A stretch of 27,613 nt of DNA from Candidatus Zixiibacteriota bacterium (lineage in GTDB: Bacteria; Zixibacteria; MSB-5A5; SM1-73): positions 1 to 27,613 of the forward strand of contig JAOZNS010000006.1 of the NCBI GenBank assembly GCA_029933635.1. The letters run 5' to 3'. The notes below the pieces were generated by a model that did no database searches, was not told the DNA's origin, and saw only the letters and a program-made list of their open reading frames with translations. A program made the translations under genes and the position numbers. Every line of letters starts with the position of its first letter. The first letter of the stretch is position 1. Shown one piece after another: positions 15,530-23,832 of this stretch.

Positions 15530-16672
15530 TTGAGAATCAAAGACCTTCTGGGAATAGATGATGAAAAAGAAGCTGAACTGAGAGCAAAAGCCACCTTTTT
15601 CCCCTCAAAACTCATCAGCTCAGATCAGAGGCAAGGGCAAGTATTCACCCCTTTCGAGAAGGTAGTAATTGAAAAAATTTTAACCAGGGTGAGGACGATC
15701 TCGAAACATAACATTCCTCATCCCGTTGTAGCCAGAATTTCTCTCTCCCTTGTTTGTCAACACGGGTGTTCTAACTGCTTCTACCGAAGCGGTCACAGAC
15801 AGAAAGACCTTTTGATGAACCCGAATGGGTTTTCAAAACTCATCAATTTTTTGCACAATTTGAAGGTGGAACTGATAGATCTTTCTGGGGGAGGGGAGCC
15901 CACCCTGCACCCAGAATTTTACAGGTTTGCTCGTATGGGTGTTGATGGGAAGTTCAAGTTGAACCTTCTAACTAATGGCGTCACACTTTCTCCAAAGATA
16001 GTGGATCTGATTGTAGGAAGCTTCTCTTTTTTAAGGGTAAATTTGGATGCCAGCGAGGATGAAGTTTACAACCTGATTCATCGTCCTAAAGACCCAAAGG
16101 AGTTTCAACGGGTTCTAAAGAATCTGGATAGGATAATCTCTGAAAGAGAAAGAAGAGGATCCCGGCTTCTGGTGGGAGCTAAAGTTCGGCTGTGTCAGGC
16201 TAACATGAACTTTATGGAGCAGATGATTTGCTTGGTCAAGGATCTGGGCCTGGATTATATTCACTTCCAAATCAACCAAAAAACTTTCCAACCTCTTATC
16301 CCAGAGCAAAAAGAAAGGGTAAATCAGCTTCTGGATGAGCTGAGTGACAAATATCATCCTTATCCGGTAGTATATGATGAAGCCCGATGGAAAAACTTTC
16401 ACAGAAGATGCTGGCTTTCTCCTATCAATTTAATCATCGCTCCCTCAGGCGACCTCTACGCCTGTCCCTATTATGCTTATAATTCTAAAACCACATTTTT
16501 TGGCAATGTCTTTACACAAACGCCTAAGAAGCTATGGTTCGGTTCTGAGCATAAAAGTGTGGTTGAGCACCTAAAAGAAAATGACTGTCATTTCCAGGAA
16601 TGCCGACTTCACCTTTATAATGAGTTTGTGCAGAAGAGGTTCCAAAAAGTTACGAAATCGGTTCTTACTTAA
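15530..16672 (+). CDS. Radical SAM protein with additional C-terminal cysteines
   Basis: A 380-residue enzyme starting at TTG 15530 behind an AGGAGAGAGG site. The cluster motif CxxxCxxC is at C76, C80 and C83 ('CQHGCSNCF'), and the SAM-binding 'LSGGGEPTLHPEF' follows. The TIM-barrel part runs to about residue 280 ('LLTNG', 'FLRVNLDASEDEVYNLIHRP'). The C-terminus has 'CWLSPINLIIAPSGDLYACPYY' and a final Cys pair in 'CHFQEC', resembling a SPASM or twitch domain with an auxiliary cluster. The reaction and substrate cannot be read from the sequence, and no clear precursor peptide is adjacent. It is set apart by about 240 bases on each side, so it is probably its own transcription unit. Confidence 0.83.
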   Translation: MRIKDLLGIDDEKEAELRAKATFFPSKLISSDQRQGQVFTPFEKVVIEKILTRVRTISKHNIPHPVVARISLSLVCQHGCSNCFYRSGHRQKDLLMNPNGFSKLINFLHNLKVELIDLSGGGEPTLHPEFYRFARMGVDGKFKLNLLTNGVTLSPKIVDLIVGSFSFLRVNLDASEDEVYNLIHRPKDPKEFQRVLKNLDRIISERERRGSRLLVGAKVRLCQANMNFMEQMICLVKDLGLDYIHFQINQKTFQPLIPEQKERVNQLLDELSDKYHPYPVVYDEARWKNFHRRCWLSPINLIIAPSGDLYACPYYAYNSKTTFFGNVFTQTPKKLWFGSEHKSVVEHLKENDCHFQECRLHLYNEFVQKRFQKVTKSVLT

Positions 16673-16935
16673 AAGACTTTCCCTCACAAAGATTTGTTTG
16701 CTCTGCTTTTGCTCCACTTCGAATCGCCCCAGAAAGATTTCAATATAGAAGATTTAGTCCTTGTCTATCCTTCAAGGGATTGTTATTTTTTAGCAACCTT
16801 AATAAATTGGTTCTTCTCCTATTAGCTGTTTGGATTTATAGGAGGGAGAATTTTAAAGATTAAATACTTATAGAATCATCTATTGGCAACTCTTTTGTAG
16901 GAAGGATCTGATTAATGTTAATATGGAGGGAAGTC

Positions 16936-19113
16936 ATGTTTAAAAGAATGCTACGAAGTTCCTTGGTGGTATTTGCTTTAGTGACTTTGTTTTCAATCTC
17001 TTCTGCCGAGGAGGGGATGTGGCTTTTAGATCGTCTTGATCAACTCCCTATTGATAGTCTGAAGGCTATGGGACTTAAACTTGCTCCAGAGCAGATCTAT
17101 GACCCAAAAGATGGAGGGATCTTTCAGGCGGTGGTTAAGGTGAACGGAGGAACTGGCGCCTTTGTATCTCCTGAGGGATTGATCATCACCAATCACCATG
17201 TTGCATTTGATGCAGTGCAAAGACAAAGCAGCCCCGAGCATAACTATCTTGAACATGGGTTTTACGCTCCAACCAAAGAAGAGGAATTTCCAGCAATCGG
17301 CTACGATGTATATGTGACCGAATCCTTCCAGGATGTGAGCCAAAAAGTTTTAAGTGCAATCTCGGAGAAGATGAGCGATTTAGAAAGATATAAAGCCATC
17401 GAGAAGATCTCCAAAGAGATCATCCAAGAATGCGAGAAGGGAAAAGATGTGAAGTGCAGGGTGGTCAGCATGTATGAGGGAAGCCAGTATTATCTTTTCA
17501 CCTATTTTAAAATTAGAGATGTGCGGATAGTTTATGTTCCCCCAAACTCGATAGGTGATTATGGAGGAGAGACAGATAACTGGATGTGGCCCAGACATGC
17601 TGGAGATTTTGCTTTCCTTCGAGCATATGTCGCCCCGAATGGTAGCTTTGCTGATTACTCCAAAGAGAACGTTCCATATCATCCAAAAACATATCTTTCG
17701 CTCTCTACCTCTGGTGTAAAGGAAGGTGACTTTGTGATACTTTTGGGCTTCCCCGGGAGAACCAGACGATATGAAAATTGTTTCTCCATCGAGAAGATGA
17801 TTATGCACGATTATCCCAAGGATATTCAAACCAGAAAGGATCTTATCTTGATTTTGGAGGGGGCATCGGCAGAAGATTCCTCCACGGCCATAAAGTTATC
17901 TTCCCGGATCAAGGGTCTGAACAATTATCTCAAGAAGAATCAGGGGATGCTGGAGGGATTTGAAAGGGCAAAAATTCTTGAGAAAAAAATTGAGGAAGAA
18001 AGATCCCTTGCAAAATTTTTAAATGAAAATCCAAAGTTTAGGAAAATATATGGGAACATCCTCTCGGAATTGGATAGTCTTCTTAAGGAATATCGAAGAT
18101 TTGAAGACAAAGAATTTATCTTGGACTGGATGAGTAATTATTGTGTTTCTTTGGATTTTGCATCCACCATTTATAAATGGAGCATAGAGAAGGAGAAAAA
18201 AGATCAAGACAGAGAACCGGGTTATCAGAATAGGGATACCTTGGAGATCAAACAATGGCTGAAAGATGCTCAGGTCAACTTAGTTCCCTCCGTTGATAAG
18301 AAAATTTTGATCTACTTCTTGAAAAAAGCAATCGATCTTCCCACAGATCAGAAGATCGAGGCGATAGAGGAGCTCTTTAAGGGGATGCAAGGTCAGGGGA
18401 TTATCCAGATCTTAGAACAATTCACAGACGAACTATATAAGAGAACTAAACTTGGTTCTCAGGAAGAGAGACTAAAGATGTTTGGTCTGAGCAAAGAGGA
18501 GCTTAAGCAATTGAATGACCCCTTCATTGATTTTGCCTCCAAGTTGGAGGAGGAGAAAGAAAAGCTAAGGGAGAGAAGGAAAAAATTCTCTGGTGCTCTC
18601 ACCAGATTGAAACCAAAACTGATTTCAGCTTATGCTGAATGGAAGAGACACCCTTTGTATCCTGACGCCAATGGGACCATACGTTTCAACTATGGGACGG
18701 TACAGGGTTACTCACCTAAGGATGCGGTGAGCTTTCGTTATATCACCACCCTCACTGGAGTGATGGAAAAAAATACCCACCAGGAACCTTTTGATGTTCC
18801 TCCGGAACTTGAGAAAGCTTATCGCAAAAGAGATTTTGGCATTTATTTAGACAGCCTGATCGGGGATGTTCCAGTCAACTTTCTCTCTACCAATGACATC
18901 ACCAATGGAAATTCCGGTAGCCCGATTTTAAACGGCAGGGGCGAACTTTTGGGTTTGGCTTTCGATGGAAACTACGAGAGCATAAGCGCAGATTATTTAT
19001 TTGAGCCTAAGATCACCCGGGCAATAAATGTAGACATCCGCTACGTTCTGTTCATTTTGGATAAGGTCTATCACAAAGAAGGATTGTTGAAAGAGCTCAC
19101 TATAGTTAAATAA
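16936..19113 (+). CDS. Secreted S46-family dipeptidyl peptidase, DPP7-like
   Basis: A 725-residue exopeptidase. The ATG at 16936 is chosen for its GGAGGG site 5 bases upstream and because it gives a clean signal peptide ('MFKRMLRSSLVVFALVTLFSISSA'); an upstream ATG at 16915 is less likely. The trypsin-like catalytic set of S46 enzymes is present: His in 'TNHHV' (H87/H88), Asp in 'ETDNWMWPRHAGDF' (D214) and Ser in 'NGNSGSPIL' (S660). A helical domain lies between the two halves of the barrel. Eighteen residues after the Ser, in 'FDGN', is Gly678, the position that is Arg in Asp/Glu-specific DPP11 and Gly in DPP7. A preference for non-acidic, probably hydrophobic P1 residues is therefore expected. 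It would act in the periplasm on peptides. The next gene follows 17 bases later. Confidence 0.9.
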   Translation: MFKRMLRSSLVVFALVTLFSISSAEEGMWLLDRLDQLPIDSLKAMGLKLAPEQIYDPKDGGIFQAVVKVNGGTGAFVSPEGLIITNHHVAFDAVQRQSSPEHNYLEHGFYAPTKEEEFPAIGYDVYVTESFQDVSQKVLSAISEKMSDLERYKAIEKISKEIIQECEKGKDVKCRVVSMYEGSQYYLFTYFKIRDVRIVYVPPNSIGDYGGETDNWMWPRHAGDFAFLRAYVAPNGSFADYSKENVPYHPKTYLSLSTSGVKEGDFVILLGFPGRTRRYENCFSIEKMIMHDYPKDIQTRKDLILILEGASAEDSSTAIKLSSRIKGLNNYLKKNQGMLEGFERAKILEKKIEEERSLAKFLNENPKFRKIYGNILSELDSLLKEYRRFEDKEFILDWMSNYCVSLDFASTIYKWSIEKEKKDQDREPGYQNRDTLEIKQWLKDAQVNLVPSVDKKILIYFLKKAIDLPTDQKIEAIEELFKGMQGQGIIQILEQFTDELYKRTKLGSQEERLKMFGLSKEELKQLNDPFIDFASKLEEEKEKLRERRKKFSGALTRLKPKLISAYAEWKRHPLYPDANGTIRFNYGTVQGYSPKDAVSFRYITTLTGVMEKNTHQEPFDVPPELEKAYRKRDFGIYLDSLIGDVPVNFLSTNDITNGNSGSPILNGRGELLGLAFDGNYESISADYLFEPKITRAINVDIRYVLFILDKVYHKEGLLKELTIVK

Positions 19114-19130
19114 GTGGAGGGGGATTTAGC

Positions 19131-19685
19131 ATGAGGATAGGATTCGTAATTTACCAGGGAATGACTCTGCTTGATTTTGCCGGGGTATATGACCCGGTGA
19201 CCCGGCTTGAAAGCATGGACTTTATGCCCGATCTGGTGTGGGAACTCTGTGCCTTCACCGCACAGGTGAAGGATAACATCGGTCTTGAGATCGTGCCCAC
19301 CAAAGTGGGGGAGCCTCTGGACAGATATGATATCATCATTGTGCCAGGTGGCTTTGGATCCAGAAAGATGCTTGAGGATGAAAATTTTATCCAATGGTTA
19401 AAAACTGCAGAACCTTGTCCATTAAAAGCCTCCGTGTGCACCGGCTCGCTTTTGCTGGGAAAGGCAGGTTTTTTAAGAGGTAAGAAAGCTACCACCCATC
19501 CGTTTGCATTTGTTGAGCTTAGCAAATTTTGCTCCTCGGTGGTGGATGCAAGGATAGTGGATGAAGGTGATGTTATTACCGCCAGAGGGGTTAGCTCCTC
19601 CATCGATTTGGGATTATATTTATGTGAGAAGCTGGTAGGTGAGCAGTCCAAAGAAGCAATTCGTCGGCAGATCGATTACCAATAG
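19131..19685 (+). CDS. DJ-1/PfpI (isonitrile hydratase-like) family protein
   Basis: A 184-residue single-domain class I glutamine amidotransferase-like protein. The nucleophile elbow is C103 in 'SVCTGSLLLGKAGFLRGKKATTH', and 'TLLDFAGVYDP' near the N-terminus holds the acidic residue (D15) that usually activates the Cys. The 'CTGS...L.GKKATTH' pattern is closest to the isonitrile hydratase/ThiJ subgroup and to DJ-1-like domains of AraC-type regulators, but there is no DNA-binding part. Its biochemical role is not defined by sequence. The ATG follows GGAGGGGG, 17 bases after the S46 peptidase, so the two probably form an operon. Confidence 0.85.
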   Translation: MRIGFVIYQGMTLLDFAGVYDPVTRLESMDFMPDLVWELCAFTAQVKDNIGLEIVPTKVGEPLDRYDIIIVPGGFGSRKMLEDENFIQWLKTAEPCPLKASVCTGSLLLGKAGFLRGKKATTHPFAFVELSKFCSSVVDARIVDEGDVITARGVSSSIDLGLYLCEKLVGEQSKEAIRRQIDYQ

Positions 19686-20138
19686 GGAAGGGAATTGAAG
19701 AAATGGACAGAGCTTGGCCGGTGGTGAATTGTAGATGGTATCCAGCCTAGCCATATCTTTTCGTCTGACATTGTCCAGGCCTCAGGTAATAAACAACAGA
19801 TCGTTCACCACCAGCTTAGACGTTGGAAACTCTGATTTTCCCAGAAAATTCAGGTCAATGTTCATAAAATCAGTGTATAAACAACTGTTTTGGTGAAGAC
19901 CCCAAAAATTAAGCCATTTTTTTCGTCTTAACATTAGTCTCGGTGATTCTAACATCAAGTTTAAAAACACCAGGTCGATAAAAATAATAGAGAAGGTGAG
20001 GCAAGATAAAACGACCATCGGTTAAGCTAAGGCGACAAAAGTTGACGATTCAATCTTAACGAAGCTTGTTGTGGCTTAGAATCTTCTGTTGGGCAATAAC
20101 TTAGCTTCAATAGGCAAACATTTGCACAGGAGAAAAAG
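19686..20138. other. 453-base non-coding stretch
   Basis: Apart from the inverted repeat at 19720-19812, no gene can be supported. A 78-codon frame on the minus strand (19782-20018) has no ribosome site and no recognisable family, so it is not called. Confidence 0.45.
19720..19812. repeat. Nine-base inverted repeat downstream of the DJ-1 gene
   Basis: GGTGGTGAA at 19720-19728 is exactly complementary to TTCACCACC at 19804-19812, enclosing 75 bases. An AGCTT beside each arm extends the pairing with a bulge. No T-run follows. It could be a structured transcript end or a degenerate mobile-element end; its function is unknown. Confidence 0.35.
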
Positions 20139-20432
20139 GTGCTTGCCTTAGATGACAAACAGGAATTTGAGGATGAGACTAAGGATCATGCCTTCTCGTT
20201 GGACAAAACTGCCGTGGAAAAGATACCCGGCGTCTTCCGGCTTTTAAACTCTCCTGCCCAGAAATCGGAAGATAATGACTTTGAAAGGAAGGCTGGCTCA
20301 TCAATCGGATCTCCCTCCATTCGAAAGAAGAAGATCAAGGAGGCTAAAAGGAAAAGAAGGAAGGGACATTACGACAGCCCAGAGGTTTATAAAAAGATCG
20401 CCGACCGGCTTATCGATTTATTTGGAATCTGA
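20139..20432 (+). CDS. Small protein with FlgM-like C-terminus (possible anti-sigma-28 factor)
   Basis: A 97-residue protein from a GTG start with AGGAG 6 bases upstream. The N-terminal 60 residues are acidic and look disordered. The basic middle (KKKIKEAKRKRRK) leads into 'GHYDSPEVYKKIADRLIDLFGI'. This matches the end of FlgM proteins in shape: a short helix, a G-x-Y/F-D turn, then a helix with 'KIAD.LI' (compare 'KIADSLI' in enterobacterial FlgM). FlgM holds FliA inactive until hook completion and is usually 65-100 residues with a disordered N-terminus. A fliA gene lies 12 kb upstream. The resemblance is limited to about 25 residues, so the call is tentative. Confidence 0.5.
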   Translation: MLALDDKQEFEDETKDHAFSLDKTAVEKIPGVFRLLNSPAQKSEDNDFERKAGSSIGSPSIRKKKIKEAKRKRRKGHYDSPEVYKKIADRLIDLFGI

Positions 20433-20785
20433 AAAAGGTCAGGGAATATCCGCGAGGCTTCTGGATCGAATCGTTTCAAATCCTTAAGTTTAAAAACATA
20501 ATTTGTGGAGGATATAACCTTTTAGGTGATGGGAAGTCCATTTCCGCCAAACGTGGTTACCTTTTTAGCACCCATCAGTTCAATCATAATTTGAGGCAAA
20601 TTGTGAGGCGCCATCCTCAGGTTTCATAAAAGACTTTTAAATGAACCCAATGAGGTCTTTTGAAAAAAGTGAAAAAGTGGTCAGGTTACGACAATCAATG
20701 CCTCACTATTCGTAGGCGGGGCTTCCAGTTTGGTCCCATGGGCCCTGCGGACAAAAGGAGTTTTTAGATATCTTTTAATAAAATC
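20433..20785. other. Non-coding stretch before the tRNA-Val promoter
   Basis: No supported gene. It contains a 7-bp inverted repeat AAAAGAC (20628-20634)/GTCTTTT (20655-20661) with a 20-base loop, and a near-palindrome around CCCATGGG at about 20735. No known RNA family was recognised. Confidence 0.4.
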
Positions 20786-20813
20786 TTGACAAAGAAATCG
20801 TAAAGAATATATT
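20786..20813 (+). promoter_or_regulatory. Sigma-70-type promoter for tRNA-Val and probably thrS
   Basis: A perfect -35 box TTGACA (20786-20791), a 16-base spacer and a -10 box TATATT (20808-20813, 5 of 6) lie about 80 bases upstream of tRNA-Val. The flanks are AT-rich. A transcript start is expected near 20820. The short leader can fold through CAAAGGT (20837-20843) pairing with ACCTTTG (20881-20887). Confidence 0.7.
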
Positions 20814-20891
20814 AGATTTAGTTTAGGAGGTTAAACCAAAGGTTGAGAGTAAAGGACTCGGTCAGGAGGGAAGTTCCTTGACCTTTGTTGC

Positions 20892-20968
20892 GGGCGATTA
20901 GCTCAGTTGGTTAGAGTGCTTGCTTGACATGCAAGAGGTCACTGGTTCGATTCCAGTATCGCCCACCA
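20892..20968 (+). tRNA. tRNA-Val (anticodon GAC)
   Basis: A complete cloverleaf. The acceptor stem is GGGCGAT/ATCGCCC. The D arm begins at GCTC. The anticodon stem is CTTGC/GCAAG with loop TTGACAT, giving anticodon GAC, which reads the valine codon GUC. The T arm is ACTGG-TTCGATT-CCAGT. Discriminator A and an encoded CCA end the gene at 20968. It probably shares a transcript with thrS. Confidence 0.95.
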
Positions 20969-21094
20969 TTAAGAAGGACGGAAAGAGAAAGCGGTTAGTT
21001 CTGTGGGAAAATCACCACCAGTTAGGCACATAAGACTTGTGTTAAGTTCTTGATTATAGATATTCTTGGTAACCGTTTGGTTAGAAGATGATTG

Positions 21095-21124
21095 CGCCCC
21101 AAAAAAGGGATGGGGTGATTTTTT
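21095..21124 (+). terminator. Hairpin with T-run between tRNA-Val and thrS (terminator or attenuator)
   Basis: CGCCCC (21095-21100) pairs with GGGGTG (21112-21117) over an A-rich 11-base loop; one pair is G-U. The stem is followed by A and six T residues (21119-21124). It ends 12 bases before the thrS ribosome site. It could end the tRNA transcript or act as an attenuator for thrS. Confidence 0.5.
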
Positions 21125-21149
21125 ATAGCCGAACCTCAGGAGTAAATTT

Positions 21150-23087
21150 ATGGCAGATAAAGTCACGGTGACTTTGCCGGATGGATCGAAAAAGGAATAT
21201 CCGTCCGGAATAACGATTTCTCAGATCTTACAAAAATACAATCCATCACTGGTTAAGAATGTTTTAGCTGCATTCTTAAATGGTCAAAAGGTGGATCTGT
21301 CCAGAAAGGTGAAAGAAAATTCAGATATAAAGTTTGTTACCTTCGATTCGGATGAGGGAAAGGAAATTTTCTGGCATAGCACCTCTCACGTTATGGCTCA
21401 GGCGGTCCAGGACCTTTTCCCCCGAGCCAAATTAGCCATAGGACCTCCCATTGAGAATGGATTCTACTATGACTTCGATGTCCCAAAGCCTTTTGAGCCG
21501 GATGACTTACTCAGAGTTGAAAAGAGAATGAAGGAGATCGTGCAAGAGGATCATAAGTTCATAAGGAAGGAGGTTAACAAAACGGAAGCAGAGAAGATCT
21601 TTCGTCAGAAAGAGGAAACCTACAAACTGAAGATACTCTCCGAGCTGGAGGAGGACAAGGTGGTTTTGTATCAGCATGGTGATTTTGTGGATCTTTGTCG
21701 AGGACCTCATGTTCCTTCCACTGGAGTCATCAAGAACTTCAAGCTTTTAAGCATAGCTGGAGCATACTGGAGAGGATCCGAAAAGAACCCTATGCTTCAA
21801 CGTATCTACGGGATCTCCTTCCCCCAAAAAGCGGAGCTGGATTTGTATCTGAGAAGGGTGGAGGAGATGAAAAGAAGGGATCATCGGGTGATCGGCAAGG
21901 AGCTGGAGCTTTTTTCCATATCAGAGGAGATAGGTCCCGGACTGGTGTTGTGGCATCCCAAGGGCGCCCAGATCCGAAGGATCATTGAGAACTTCTGGGT
22001 TCAGGAACATCAAAATCATGGCTATCAGCTGATCTATACCCCGCATGTGGCTCGACTGCATCTTTGGGAGAAAAGCGGGCATACCGGATTTTATCAGGAA
22101 TTCATGTATTCTCCCATGCAGGTGGAAGGCGAACAATACCAGCTTAAGCCGATGAACTGTCCCTTTCATATTCTCATTTACAAATCAAAGCTCAGAAGCT
22201 ACCGGGAGCTTCCTCTCAGATTGGCTGAATTGGGCACCTGCTATAGATATGAGCGTTCCGGGGTTTTGCATGGGCTCCTGAGGGTAAGGGGATTCACCAT
22301 GGATGATGCTCACATATTTTGTAAGCGGGAGCAATTGGAGGAGGAGGTGACACAACTTCTGAATTTCTCCATCTCCATGCTGAAAACCCTGGGCTTTGAG
22401 GAATATCAAATATTTCTGTCCACCCGCCCGGAGAAATTCATCGGAGAGGAACAAAACTGGGAAAAAGCACAAGATGCCCTGAGGGGTGCACTGGAAAGGC
22501 AGAATCTTAAGTTCGAGGTGGACGAAGGAGGTGGGGCCTTCTATGGTCCCAAGATCGATCTGAAGATAAAAGATGTGATGGGAAGACCTCATCAATGCAC
22601 CACCATTCAGTTCGATTTCAACATTCCCGAAAGGTTCGATTTATCCTACGTAGATTCGGATGGAAGCTTCCATCGACCCATAATGATTCACCGAGCCTTG
22701 CTGGGATCGCTGGAGAGATTCTTTGGGGTGCTAATTGAGCATTATGCCGGAGCTTTTCCCCTATGGCTTTCTCCGGTGCAGGTTAGAGTGATGCCCATAA
22801 CGGATGAACAAAAACCTTTCTCTGCCGAAATTGAAAATAGGTTAAAGAAGGAAGGCTTTCGGGTGCAGCTGGATGATAGAAACGAGAAGATAAATTACAA
22901 AATAAGGGAGGCGGAAAAAGAAAAGATACCTTATATGTTTATCGTAGGGAAAAATGAAGCTCAAGATAAAAACGTTTCAGTAAGAAGACACAAACAAGGA
23001 GATTTGGGTAAATTTTCCTTAGATGAGATCATCCAGAAGTTGAAACAGGAAGTAAAAAGCAAGGCGACAAAACCTGTGGAGATATGA
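21150..23087 (+). CDS. thrS: Threonyl-tRNA synthetase
   Basis: A 645-residue class II synthetase that charges tRNA-Thr, close to the 642 residues of the E. coli enzyme. There is an N-terminal TGS domain (about 1-62). The editing domain has H76/H80 ('HSTSH') and C183/H187 ('CRGPH'), the residues that remove mischarged serine. In the catalytic core the zinc ligands are C337 ('MNCPFH'), H388 ('DDAHIF') and H514 ('MIHRALLGS'), with motif 2 'RYERSG' and motif 3 'GSLERFFGVLIEHYAG'. The C-terminal anticodon-binding domain starts at about 545. All functional residues are intact. The ATG follows CAGGAG. It heads the thrS-infC-rpmI-rplT-pheS-pheT cluster, an order known from many bacteria. Confidence 0.98.
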   Translation: MADKVTVTLPDGSKKEYPSGITISQILQKYNPSLVKNVLAAFLNGQKVDLSRKVKENSDIKFVTFDSDEGKEIFWHSTSHVMAQAVQDLFPRAKLAIGPPIENGFYYDFDVPKPFEPDDLLRVEKRMKEIVQEDHKFIRKEVNKTEAEKIFRQKEETYKLKILSELEEDKVVLYQHGDFVDLCRGPHVPSTGVIKNFKLLSIAGAYWRGSEKNPMLQRIYGISFPQKAELDLYLRRVEEMKRRDHRVIGKELELFSISEEIGPGLVLWHPKGAQIRRIIENFWVQEHQNHGYQLIYTPHVARLHLWEKSGHTGFYQEFMYSPMQVEGEQYQLKPMNCPFHILIYKSKLRSYRELPLRLAELGTCYRYERSGVLHGLLRVRGFTMDDAHIFCKREQLEEEVTQLLNFSISMLKTLGFEEYQIFLSTRPEKFIGEEQNWEKAQDALRGALERQNLKFEVDEGGGAFYGPKIDLKIKDVMGRPHQCTTIQFDFNIPERFDLSYVDSDGSFHRPIMIHRALLGSLERFFGVLIEHYAGAFPLWLSPVQVRVMPITDEQKPFSAEIENRLKKEGFRVQLDDRNEKINYKIREAEKEKIPYMFIVGKNEAQDKNVSVRRHKQGDLGKFSLDEIIQKLKQEVKSKATKPVEI

Positions 23088-23184
23088 ACAAAGGCGAAGC
23101 CTCGCAGAAAAAAACTCCAAAGATAGAGGTGCTGAAAGATAAAATTTCCTGAGAGTAAAGTTTCTGCTTTAAAAAAGACGGAGA

Positions 23185-23203
23185 AAGGAGGTGACCCCCC
23201 ATA
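23185..23203 (+). promoter_or_regulatory. Strong ribosome site and non-canonical start of infC
   Basis: AAAGGAGGTGA (23185-23195 region) is almost fully complementary to the 16S rRNA 3' end. It is followed by a C-run and then ATA at 23201-23203, 9 bases after GGAGG. The combination of a maximal ribosome site with a start codon that IF-3 itself discriminates against is the expected layout for IF-3 autoregulation. Confidence 0.6.
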
Positions 23204-23737
23204 AAACTCAGGGAGATTAGGGTTAATCGAAGAATTCGATTTCCTCAAGTGAGAGTTATTGGAGAGGATGGTGAACAGATAGGAATCATGCCCACCAGAG
23301 ATGCTATTAAGTTGGCAGCAGAAAGAGGGTATGATCTGGTTGAGGTTTCTCCAACCGCCAGACCCCCCGTTTGCAAGATAATGGATTATGGAAGATATAA
23401 GTACGAGCTGGCCAAGAAGGCAAAGGATGCCAAGAAAAAGCAGAGGTCCCTGCAGTTGAAGGAGATGCGCTTCAGGCCCAAAACAGAGGATCATGATTAC
23501 ACCTTTAAGATGAGGCATGTTCGAGAGTTTTTGAATCAGGGGAACAAGGTAAAAGTCCTGGTGGTGTTTAGAGGACGAGAAAGGGCTCATGTGGAGTTCG
23601 GACAGAAGATCTTGGACAAATTGAAGGCTGACCTGAAAGACGTGGGGGAGCCGGCTACAAAACCCAAGATGGAGGGTCGGAGCCTGACCCTCACCTTTAT
23701 GCCCAAGGGTCAGGAAAAACCCTCGGGGGTTCCTTAG
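23201..23737 (+). CDS. infC: Translation initiation factor IF-3, probable AUA start
   Basis: A 178-residue IF-3 that keeps 30S subunits free and proofreads start codons. N-domain: 'VNRRIRFPQVRVIGEDGEQIGIM'. It includes 'AAERGYDLVEVSPTARPPVCKIMDYGRYKYE', a lysine-rich linker, and the C-domain 'KEMRFRPKTEDHDYTFKMRHVREFL'. The conserved N-domain begins upstream of the first GTG (23249), so that start is too late. The frame is open back to a TGA at 23192, with no ATG, GTG or TTG in between. An ATA at 23201 lies 9 bases after a perfect AAAGGAGGTGA site; an ATT at 23216 is the alternative. Non-canonical start codons in infC are known (AUU in E. coli) and mediate autoregulation. Confidence 0.93.
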   Translation: MKLREIRVNRRIRFPQVRVIGEDGEQIGIMPTRDAIKLAAERGYDLVEVSPTARPPVCKIMDYGRYKYELAKKAKDAKKKQRSLQLKEMRFRPKTEDHDYTFKMRHVREFLNQGNKVKVLVVFRGRERAHVEFGQKILDKLKADLKDVGEPATKPKMEGRSLTLTFMPKGQEKPSGVP

Positions 23738-23832
23738 ATTTCAAGGTTTATTCGGAGTATGGTATCTGTAAGGACGTATTTGTAAATCGACAAAGCTATT
23801 TCTGAATAAAATGAAAGTGGAGGGATGATTCA

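Noticed and set aside
19782..20018. 78-codon minus-strand frame downstream of the DJ-1 gene
   Set aside because: No ribosome site, hydrophobic random-looking composition and no recognisable family.
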